Assembly: GCA_963576725.1 (NCBI GenBank)
Contig: OY755246.1
Coordinates: 69,907,371 to 69,971,370, forward strand
Length of the DNA stretch: 64,000 nucleotides
Origin: Azorinus chamasolen
Lineage: Eukaryota > Mollusca > Bivalvia > Cardiida > Solecurtidae
Direction: 5' to 3'
Shown here: piece after piece, positions 25,701-37,700 of the stretch
Numbering within the stretch: position 1 is the first letter of the stretch
How the letters are laid out: every line of letters begins with the position of its first letter
Translations under genes and position numbers: made by a program
The notes under the pieces: generated by a model
What the model was told of the DNA's origin: nothing
The model's input: the letters and a program-made list of their open reading frames with translations, nothing else
Database searches by the model: none

Positions 25701-28700
25701 TAATTATTTCATGACCTAATCAGTGACTGCATCGGGGTGGTGGATCTTGGTTAAGTTTTTTGTTTAGATCCAACTTTTTTACCACTACTCGCTAACCTCT
25801 CAGGGACCATGTCTCTTTAACAACTTTGCTTAGAACTTCAAATTTGTTTTGAACATGGATTTTGGGAAGACGATATGTCACTTACTTTTCAATTTTCTGC
25901 CACTTCTGACCTTGACCTAAAATATAGTTATTACTATAGCGTTAGTAGTGTTGTCAGCATTGTTGTGGCAGAAATCTTGTCACATGCTTTAAAAGCCATT
26001 ATGAAATGATTACTAAGATGTCCCAGCCCCCAGGCAATGTTTTTCAAATTGTTTCCCATATAAACTAAAATTATTTTACATTCAGGATGTGTGTTTAGTT
26101 TTTCTTATATGACTCTAGTTTTAACTTTGAAAATCATTATGTTGATTTAACTGCCAGATTTCTATAACCTTATCATTAAGGACAGTTCTATAATTCTACC
26201 ATGCATTTTTTGCCAGAAGTAGGTCTCCTTTTGGACTCGACATTTATATTTATTGTATTTTAGCTTTTCTGTTTTTTGAAAGAAAAACAGTCTAGATATT
26301 GTCATCACTCTGGTGTCGTCAATGGTGTTGGCGTAGATTACTTTTTCTGTGAAAAACTTTAACCTTGCTCATATGTTTTAAACTGATTTGGATAGAGACT
26401 TCATTTTTGCCACACATGTACATTAATTGCAAAGGCGTTTATTTATTTTTTATTTTTTTATGTAAGGTAAGTTATCCTCTCAAGGTCAAATGTCGAATTC
26501 AAATGTCAAATTACAATTTTTAGCTAGTCTGTTTTGAAAAAGTAAAAGAGGTATCAACATAAAACTTCATTGGTTAGTAGATCCTCTTGAGGGAAAGGCC
26601 CCTAAATAAGAACCATAACTCTTGATTTTAAAATTTTAGAGTAATGGCCCTCTATCATTTTCATTTCTATTAGAATGTAAACTTAATTTTGCCATTTCAC
26701 TACAATGTAACCTTATACTCAACTACTTTTTGTTTGCAGATGGTGATCACAGATACTCGGTAAGTGTTTTATCAATGAATAGACCTTATCAGTAAAGGTA
26801 AACAAAACCTTTCTGTCGCTTGCAGAGCTTGGTAGAAACATAGGTATCACTTTGCCCTTCATTGTTATTGTATTAAACTTTTCTTGCCCAGAGAATACTT
26901 TCTGTGCTACCTCGCATACAATTCCAAAAGTTGGCATGTTGATTCATCTTCCAGTTGCAATCATCGTTTGTACAAACTTGCAATCATTTTGGTTGTACAA
27001 CCATTGATAGGCTACCCATTTATATTGACAGAATGATCCTTTTACTGGAATTGGCCTGTTCTGAATATTGAAAATACAACATTCTGTGTGAGACTAGTTG
27101 ATTGTGTATGCTTTGCAGCTACTTTCTTAAAAAACAATCACTAACTCAATAAAAATTGAAGTATTACACTTAGTTTAAACTTTTACCAGTATAACTTTAT
27201 TGTTTGCTCAGGTGTTGGAGGAGCTGTATGAGGTGCCAGGAGCCAACTTAATACTATGTAGAAGCCTTAGGTCTGGTCACTTTGGTTTAATAAATCATAA
27301 ACTTGATTGTGTTTCTTGTCAAAAAAACTATTCTTGTGATGTGGTATGATTTGATCCAAAATCTTGAATCTGAATCTTGTGAAAAAAGTACTGCTCATAA
27401 AGCTTTCCATAAAAGAGCAGTTATTTCTTTCATAAAGATACCGTTTGAAAGAACAGATTTACTCACTGCCAGACTTAAGGATCTACAAGGGGCTTTGAAG
27501 CAGCTCTATGGCCCGATTTGATAGAGTGCCCAAATTGTGGTGGCAAGTTAAAGGAAGGTGATCCCATATCGGAGGGGTGGTTGGCCTATGATAGAGCCCG
27601 TGTGGTGACAAACACATCAATGAATCATGTTCAAGGTATTATGATTTGTTAATGCTGAATCTTCAATAAAATAACATTATTTTTCAACTAAAAAAGTTAA
27701 GGTTTTGGCATTAACTTCTTGCTGTCGCAGCTGCAACATAGTCATTGATATGGTGCAAACCTTGACCATGTTATCACAGTTTCAACATCTATTCAGATAT
27801 CCTTATCAAACTCAACTGGTTTCACTAGTGCAAGGGATATGATTTTAGAGAGAGGCCATTTATCATGGATATTTAAAGAATTATGGCCTTTGACAGGCAA
27901 GGGTTGGCTTCTGCATGCAATGCTCTGGTTATACAGCAGAAAAGTTTTAAATCAGCTTGTCAGGATTATTTTTTGGCCTAGTCTGGGGATCAAACATTGA
28001 ACCTCCTTAGCAGTCCTAGCATATTGCCACTAGACCACCACACCACCCTCATGTACATAAACTGTTATGGTGAAGCTACAACTTTAAACACATCAGGTTT
28101 GGATACAGCTGTATCAGTGCTCTTCATTAAATTTTGGACCCGCTTGTCAAATAGGACAATTGCTAATGAAATCCATGATCAATTGTGATACATGTGTAGA
28201 TTCAGATTTTGTTATTTGTCAATGTTTGGCACGAAAAATAAGAAGTTTGTGCAATCATCATAGAGCAATGGTGAGAAAATCAGGGTTGGCCCAACATTTC
28301 TGCAAGTACGTTGAAAATTGCCTTTTAATTAGCTAATAACTGGAGAGTGTTTTAGTATGTTTGATCGTTTGAATGCTTTTTAGCTCACCAGAGCACAAAG
28401 TGTTTCGTGATTGCCTGATGTCTGTCGTCCGTCGGCGTGCGTCGTCCGTCATAAGTCGTCAACAATTTGAACCTTTAAAAATCTTCTCCTCTGAAACAAC
28501 AGGGTTCTCAGCTTTCACCTTTGGCACATAGTATCATCTTTAGGTCCTGTACAAAATTTGCATAAATAATGGCCCTGGGGTCAAAATTGGCCCCGCCCCA
28601 GGGATGCCTTGTCTTCAATAGAAACATATAGTAAAACTTTGAAAATCAGGCCCATTCTGGCCCTCTTGTTATATTTCTGTGGACATTTATATTAATTGTG

Positions 28701-31700
28701 GAAATGATTTCTGCGATATGAAATCGAGACCACAGAATTGCAGACATTTAATCCCCGCAGAAAAAAGCAATTGTATGTAAAGTGTAATAAAAGTTTGAAA
28801 AGTACAAATATGAGTAATGCAGGAAACACCACATCCCTCTGCGACTAATCTACAACAACCGCGAAACTTCATTTTGTATATAAATTTGATTTGGGGTATT
28901 TTTTCAGTATTTTACAGACCCTGCCTCTCATGCGAATCAGTCGCAATATTTGAAGGTAACTCCAAATGCCTATTGAATTTGGGGACCTGTTTGGTGGGAT
29001 ACGATGTGTTGCAGTCATATATGCATAGTTTTCTACATGGGAGGTAAGATTGAGATAACAAAAAATTATTTCATAATGAAGTACATTGTTGCTTGTGGAT
29101 GACACTATATTGAAAATTGATGTAAAATTGATAAAATTATCAGTTTGAGAAATGCAGTGACAAAAATCCTATTTAGATGAAATATAAAAGAAGAGTTAAA
29201 TAAGTTATTTTGGACCCACCCTTTAAAGCTAAAACAGCAGATTACAATGCTTTAGATTGGCCGAGTATCGGCATAAAGTTTGATAATTCATGAAGAACAT
29301 GCCAAAAGAAACCTTTTGAACTTGAACCTTGAAATTTTACAGGAATCTTATTCATGGTATTCATAGTACGAAGTACCTGGAGTTTTTGAATCATCTCCCC
29401 AAAGCGACTTGTTATCTATAGCCAATTATACACTTGGCACTTGCACTCTATGGAAGACATTCCAGGGGAGACATCTTTTTATTGTCAAAAACAACACTCT
29501 AGTTGTTAAATAATTCTGTGGTTCATCTTTAATGATCAAATTTCTTAAGGTGTTACAAAAATGTGACATGTATTTTGACATGAAAATCTTTGAAAAAAGC
29601 CCTTTGTGGTCTAAATATTAGATCAAAGCTATTCAAGTATTTATGTATCAAAATTTCATCCATAGTAAGCAGATTAGTCCACCATGCAGGGGGACTATAG
29701 GATTGCAGTCTGTCCGTCTGTCTGTCTTTCTGGAAAACTGTCCGTCAGTGATCTGCTAATGGGATTTAATGATTTTATTAATGTTTTGCATTAGTGTAAA
29801 TCAAAATACAGTATAGGTCAATATGAACTTTTGGTTTACACCTTTTTTTAATAGAGAATGCCATTTAAAGATTGAATTACATTTTTGTTGTGTTCATCGA
29901 TGTATAAATCCAGACCTGATCACACACAACTTGCATGAATTCCAAAGGAATTCAATCAGTACACATTCTAACAACTATGTCACTGTGTGTACTGTATCCT
30001 TCGTCATAGATGACGTATCATAGACTGTTTTCAACTATTTGACCTAGTTGCAACAAATCGAAGTTAACAATTACTAAAAAAGCAATAAACGGAATTATTT
30101 CAACATATGTCTTACCTTACTACTTTGCCATATTTCCTCTGAATAAAAAACTTGCATAATCCTCATCAGAATCAATCTGTATAAGCTCTGAACATAGACC
30201 AGTGGAATACGTGTCCAAAGCCTCAAAATCTCAATACAGAGATGCTGAGATTGAGATTCATGTAAATCATGGAGCAATGACCAAGAACCAGCTCCTTACA
30301 TTCATTGAGAAATGAATGTCAAAATTCAACCAATCAGATTCTGCGATTTTGTGTAAACGTCACTGGATTGGAATTATTTTGGTTTGCACACCATCTTTAT
30401 TTAGTTTATCACAATCTAAATATCTTCAGATAACCAAACTTTTCCTTCGTATCTGATCTGGATCCTCTATGTATAAATGAGCGCTGCTGTGACAAAACCA
30501 ACCATATAAGGCATAGCAAACTGTGTAATCCCAGGCCATTTACTCCATCAAAGAAGCAGCAAGTGGCCTGGGTCTACACTGTTTGCAACTCATCTATCCC
30601 CTACTCTGTTTTTACACCTCATTTCAAACATGGTTGACCCTAATCAGAATTATCAGATGCTGCATTTTTATATGGCAACTGATCTGGATCTACACTGTGT
30701 GCGACAACTTATAGTTGGTAATCCTACAGCAGCATTTATTTAAACGTACTTATTCTTTTGTGAGTAAGTAATACTTGGAGAATAGGGGTGTATTTATCAC
30801 CATGTCTCATAGCTCTTGTTACCTATTCAATCAGGATGTGTAAAAGAATCACCTGTGGGGGACTTGTTTCGTTCATACTGATACCCTCATTCACTTATTC
30901 TTTCATTGGTTTATTTTCTACTGGTCTAACCTGGGTTTTTTTTTCAGGAGACCACTTTACACATTCTACCAGACATGGTGTGATGTTCATCTTGACTATG
31001 GCAACCATGGCATTCAGGATGAATTCTCCTATTCAAAACTTCTTGGCTCGCATTTCTTGGTCTGCTAGATGTTGACTTTTCAAAAGGTTTTGCGTGTCCA
31101 GACTGTGGTGGAGATGATGGGCAACCAGATACCGTGATCTGTGATGGGACGTCTCTGTCTTTCCAGAGACGGATGTGGCAGTGGAATGATGAGATATCTG
31201 GTGGACCAATCAAAGATTTGGCAATGGCAAAGTATGTTTGAAATGTTATTCTATTTTTCTGCCACATCTTTTCAAATCGAGTCTCAACAATAACCTCTGT
31301 ACTTTAACGTATCACAACATTACATTCATTTAATTTCATTCTAACTGACAGTGTGTCTGGCGCAACACTTGGGTCTTCAGTTCAAATATCAATGTTAAAC
31401 TTCATGGGCATAAGACAAATATATTGATGCTGAATAACTGCCTCGATCTGAAACCTAGCTGTTTGTCTGTTCATAGAATACTTGTAAAAATGTCCGCTTA
31501 TTTTATTGTTTATTTTGTTGGCAACATGTAAATTGATGGAAAAGAAAATGAGCATTCACTAATAGCACCATTTGAAACTTTTAGGATTTTTGTGGTACCG
31601 TTTCTTGAAAAGTGCTTGTCCAATCCTAAACAAACTTTACTCACATGTTCATGACAATAATATCTCGTGCACATTCGATAGCCATGTCAATAGTCATGTA

Positions 31701-34700
31701 AATTCTGAAAATGGGAGATCCTTCAAAAGCAAAAGTAGAAATGCAAAAAGAGAAAATTGGAGACTCGGTTTTATTGAGTCTGTTCATGAGTAGTAATAAC
31801 AAGAGGGCCATGATGGCCCTTAATCGCTCACCTGTTCGTAACAGATTTCGATGACAGATTGCATAATTTGAAAAATCTTGGTAGAAAACCATTAGATGAT
31901 GCTACATACTAAATATAAAGGGTCTAGACCTTACAGATTTGGAGGAGAAGATTTTTTTAAGATTTTCCTATGAAAAACTGTAAAGCCCCAGGGCTGGGCC
32001 ATTTTTGATCCGGGGGGTCATAATTTGAACAATCTTGGTAGAGGACTATTAGATAATGCAACATACAAAATATCTAAGGTCTATGCCTTACAATTTCAGA
32101 GAAGACTTTTAAAGATTTTTAAGATAAGAAGATTTTTTAAGACTTTCCTATGAAAAACATGATATATGCCCGGGGGCGGGCCCATTTTCAACCCAGGGGA
32201 CATAATTTGAACAATCTTGGTAGAAAACTATTAGATAATGCTACATGTACATACAAAATATTAAAGGTCTCGGCCTTACAGTTTTGGAGAAGAAGATTCT
32301 TAAAGATTTTCATATGAAAAACTGATAAGCCCAAGGGCGGGGCCATTTTTGACCCAGGGGTATTAAATTTGAATAATCTTGGTAGAAAACCATTAGATGA
32401 TGCTACATACCAAATATCAAGGGTCTAGACCTTACAGTTTTGGAGGAGAAGATTTTTAAAGATTTTCCTATGAAAAACTGATAAGCCCTTGGGCGGGGCC
32501 ATTTTTGGTCCGTGGATCATAATTTGATTAATCTTGGTAGAGGACCATTAAATAATGCTACATACCAAATATCAAAGGTTTATACCTTATAATTTTAGAG
32601 AAGAAGATTTTTAAAGATTTTCCTATGAAAAACTGATAAGCCCCGGGGCGGGGCCATTTTTGTCCTGGGGGTCATAATTTGAACAATCTTAGTAGAGGAC
32701 CATTAGATGATGCTACATTACAAATACCAAAGGTCTATGCTTTACAGTTTCAAAGAAGAAGATTTTTAAATATTTTCCTATGACAAGAGGGCCATGAGGC
32801 CCTGAAGCGCTCACCTGAGATACCCCAGGGACGGGGCCATCATTTGTACAACCTTGGCAGAGAACCACAAGGCAAAGCAGTATGCCATTAATTAAAGGTC
32901 TAAGCCATATGGTTTCAGAGAAAAATGATATATTTTTCCCATGGAAACTGATAAGCCAGGGCCAAGTTTCGCCCAGAGGTCATGGTCGTAAGTTGAACAA
33001 TATTGGCTGAGGACCACAAGCCAAAGCTACATGCCAAATATCAAAGGTCTAGACCTTACAGTTTCAGAGAAGAAGATTTTTAAAGATTTTCCAATGAAAA
33101 ACTGATAAGCCCTTGGGCGGGGCCATTTTTTGCCTGGGGTCATAATTTGAACAATATTGGCTGAGGACCACAAGCCAAAGCTACATGCCAAATATCAAAG
33201 GGATAGGCCTTACAGTTTCAGAGAAGAATAATGTTAAAGAGTTTCCTATGAAAAACTGATAAGCCCTTGGGCGGGGTCATTTTTGGCCTGGGGGTCATAA
33301 TTTGAACAATCTTTGTAGAGGACCATTAGATCATGCTACATGCCAAATATCAATGGTCTAGGCCTTATAGTTTCAGAGAAGAAGATTTTTAAAGATTTTC
33401 CTATGAAAAACTGATAAGCCATTGGGCGGGGCCATTTTTGGCCCCAGGGTCATAATTTGTACAATCTTTGTAGAGGACCATTAGATCATGCTACATGCCA
33501 AATATCAAAGGTCTAGTCCTTACAGTTTCAGAGAAGAAGATTTTTAAAGATTTTCCCATGAAAAACTGATAAGCCTTTGGGCGGGGCCATTTTTGGCCCA
33601 GGGGTCATAATTTGAACAAACTTTGTAGAGAACCATAAGATCATCATACATGCCAACTATCAAAGATCTAGGCCTTACAGTTTCAGAGAAGAAGATTTTT
33701 AAAGATTTTCCCATGAAAAACTGATGAGCCCTTGGGCGGGGCCATTTTTGGCCCGGGGGTCATAATTTGAACAAACTTTGTAGAGAACCATAAGATCATG
33801 CCACATGCCAACTATCAAAGATCTAGGTCTTACAGTTTCAGAAAAGAAGATTTTTAAAGATTTTCCTATGAAAAACTGATGAGCCCTTGGGCGGGGCCAT
33901 TTTTGCCCCGGGGGTCATAATTTGAACAATTTTTGTAGAAGACCATTAGATCAAGCTACATGCCAAATATCAAAGGTCTAGGCCTTACAGTTTCAGAGAA
34001 GAAGATTTTTAAAGATTTTCCTATGAAAAACTGATAAGCCCTTGGGCGGGGCCATTTTTGGCCCGGGGGTCATAATGTGAACAATGTTTCGTTCCCCCTA
34101 GCCAATGATACTTCTGACAAAATTTGGTTAAAATCGGGTCAGCAGTTTCAGAGGAGATGTCGTTTGAAAATGTGGACGGACGCCGGACGGACACCGGACG
34201 CCGGACAAATAGCGGTCACAATAGCTCATCCTGAGCCTTCGGCTCAGGTGAGCTAAAAAGTGCAACACTACTCACGCCCCCTAGCACCGGCTTAAGCAGT
34301 ATTCAATTTTCAAAACTAATAGCATCAAAACTAATGATCCCGAAGGACCAGAAAATATAACAACACTGAGAATGAAGTACAAATTACTGTAGCTGTATAG
34401 GAGTTATATTCCTGATGAGTTTCAAATGGGTGTATTTTGTGTTATCACACTTTTGTCCTCTTTATTTTCAGTCAACCATGTTGAGTGTAATTTTTAAGGT
34501 GGACCATCTGAAAATCCTGCTGGTCCTTGATGTATAAGAATTTTCAAACAGTATAGACCCAAATTGAACAGTGTCTATGTCTCATAAGGGTCTGTAGAAT
34601 TTGCCATGGGCATTTCTTTTTTGCAAATATGCTACATAGAATTTATAGTCATACAAGAAGGAGGTCATTGTTAATATTCAGCAAGAGAATGGTTAGTTTG

Positions 34701-37700
34701 TTTTTTTCCTGAAAATAAAGAATACAGAATGTGTATTAGGACTTGCGTACCTATAACTTTTCAGATTCTGTGATAGAGTGTTCATACAAGATGCTGGAAC
34801 AAGGATGCTTCTGAAAAGATACAGTGTGACGGGGAAGACCATCAGGGGTTCCAAACTGAAACCTCTTGATTCAAATGAGCTGAGAAATTTAAAAATACAA
34901 GTGTCAGCAATTTCAAAACCTCTGTACAACATTTTAAATGAAATAGATAGCGACCTAGACCAGTTCTCTGTATATCAGAAATTTTTATTTACTCTAGCTT
35001 CTTCCTTGCCTGTTAGCTCTTTTATAAGGCCCATAAAGTTGGTAGAAATGTTAGTGAATGCCATTGTTTCTGAAACAAATATCAAGGAGGAACCAGTACT
35101 TTGGGCAGAACTTCATAGAAGTATACCCATAGTATTTGAAATCTTTGAAAAGCATGAAGTGACTGGCAACATGAAACTTCTTATAAGTGAACTTTGGAAT
35201 ATTTCTATGTTTACTTATGTCAATCCTATTGAAGATATTGCTGATCGAAGTGTTGACCTTTCTCTTACTCATCCTGATGACCAACTTTCATTCTTTCCTA
35301 ACCTTCCCAAGTTGCGTTCGAGAAGGCAGTACGCCATGGATAAGGCAAAGGCCAAAGACAGATACAGTTGCTCAAAGAAGTTTACAGGACATCCAAGTCT
35401 TCTGCCAGGCATTTTCACCATGTTCTGCCAACATGGTATGGTGTATTTATTATTTGTACAGCCAATATTTTTGAGTGGGTATGTCCAGTGTAAAAGCTGT
35501 ATCAACAACCTGAAGTCATCTTAAAATTCTGACACAGCTAAATATTTGTACGCCATTACCCACTTCTAAAACAATTCTGATTGCGTTATTTTAATGACTC
35601 AAAACCATACCAGTAGAGTTGCAAACAGGGTAGACTCTGATAAATGCTCCTGCAGGAGCAGTTTGATCTGTATCTACAATGTTTTATTATAGTATATTAT
35701 TTGCATTATATGATAGGACAATGAGTTACTGAAACTTTTTAATGTACCTCTATAGCCTTAAGGGGAGCAATTTTAATTTCTGTCTATCTTTCCATCCATC
35801 CACCTGTGCATCCATCCCTTCTTTCACATATTGTCTCAGCCATAACTTTGTTTTTACATATGAGATATCAATCATAGTTCACACAAATCAATATGAGACA
35901 CTATCACATATGCAGCTAACAGATCTAGACCACACTTAGATGTTAATATCTGACCTCCTTGTGTCTCGGCCATAGTTCACACTTGTACTTAATGAAATGG
36001 TATAGAATTGTAAAGCATTATATGAAAGTGTGTCAAGCACAATACTCAATTCTGCAGCTCATAGCAATGTCTCTTTTAGAGGCCAAGGTTAAACGTTGCA
36101 GGCATTTGATAGATAGATAGATTTATTTCAATATTGTGCAAGTAACGGTTAAAAAAAGCAATGCATATATAAACATCATGAAATTATGAATGAACCATGT
36201 CAGTCACATCAATATTAAGGATGACACAAAAAAGAGAATATGATCTCTTATTTCCATTGTGGTCCTTGATAGTTATGGTCTGACATAGAGAGGCATGAAA
36301 ATGTTACAAGATCAAATATAATTGAAATACTTTGGTTAGAAAATCTATAGCCAGTACAAATTTTATCATGTTTACTGCATGTGTGACGTAGCAACGGAAA
36401 GTCTCCACGTCATCATTCTTGTTTAGTGCGTTATTACTAAACAAGAACCATGACGCATCAACTTTCTGTTACTGACGTTAGTTTCCGTTAATTACAAATA
36501 GATCTAGAGTTAACCCATTACTCCATAAATACACCTTTCACTAAGCTATTGTAATTGATAGGTCTTGATTGGATTTGCAGATATTTGCTATGGGTTTCAA
36601 GTGATGCAATCCAATGAATCGCCCAACATCCCATTTTCAATACTGAGGACACGATTTGAAAAAGGTAATTATGTCTCATTTACTTAATAGTAGGGGTAGC
36701 ATGCTTTGTGACTATTAGTCTATATGTTTTTCTGTCCATTTGTCAGTCAGTGAAAAAACAAAAACTGTCTCTCTACTCAAATCATCAGCGGTATAAACAG
36801 TTTACATAGGGGTAGGTCAAACTGTTACATAGCCTCTTTGTAATCAGGTCTCATTTAAAATTAATTGTGTGATATTGCTGATTTAGCATGGAAATATCAT
36901 TTACAAGTAGCCATTGGTTTTCATCTCCCTGATCTACAGATCTTTGGGCATATTGTTTTTGGTCTGTCTGGGGGCATAACTTTTGGTATCAAAAACAATT
37001 CTAGTTGTCTGTCTGTTTGTCTGTCTGTCACAAAACTTCAGCATTTGCCTTAACTTTTGAACTAGATGAGATAGAGAATTTATGCTTGGCATACATTTGT
37101 GGCATGCATTTGTATCTCATAGAGCTTCACATTTTTAGTTGTGACATGTCAATGTCAAAATAAATGTAAAGGTTACCAATTTTAGCATTGGTCACAACTT
37201 TTGAACTAGTGCACAAAGAGACTTCACATCTAGATGACCCCTATTGCTTTTGAGGCCAGTCAGTCAAAGATCAAGGTCACAATTACCTTCAAATCTAAAA
37301 CCTTGTCAGCTCAATAACTTCATAAGTATTAGGTGTGCTGTCTTCATACTTAGTAGGAAGATTGGTCATGGCCAGTACATGACTCCTATTTATATTGAGG
37401 TCAGTCAATCAAAGGTCAAGGTCATGGCGACATTCAAATTAATATTGTGCATGTTATAACGGCACATACTTCGGGCGTATAATGCTCAATCCATTTCCAT
37501 GGATCATGTTATTAGGCCATTCACATCTTTTATAATGATTTAGGTATATTTGGTTAACAAGTTTCACTTGCAGTCTGGGAATAATTAGCTTTGTTTGTTT
37601 ATTAAATGCAGCTAATAAGCAGATACGTTTAAATCAAGAACTTTATTTTATAAAGAGAATTTGTTTTATGTTACAGCTCCAAAGCATGTGATATATGACA

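Noticed and set aside
25500..26700. Additional exon in intron 3 of the KDZ-like gene
   Set aside because: No open stretch with splice signals fits the phase. Only diverged repeat-like sequence is visible.
31800..34259. Tandem ~160-bp units as a CRISPR array
   Set aside because: Units are contiguous diverged repeats without unique spacers, in an intron-containing eukaryotic context.
34226..34259. Firm Helitron call from hairpin plus CTAA end
   Set aside because: Hairpin spacing and the 5' TC end do not clearly fit the canonical Helitron rules. Only the looser pearl/HINE-like label is used.
35436..35524. Extension of KDZ exon 8 to the downstream stop
   Set aside because: The open tail loses family resemblance right after a GT donor, and the next exon is in matching phase.
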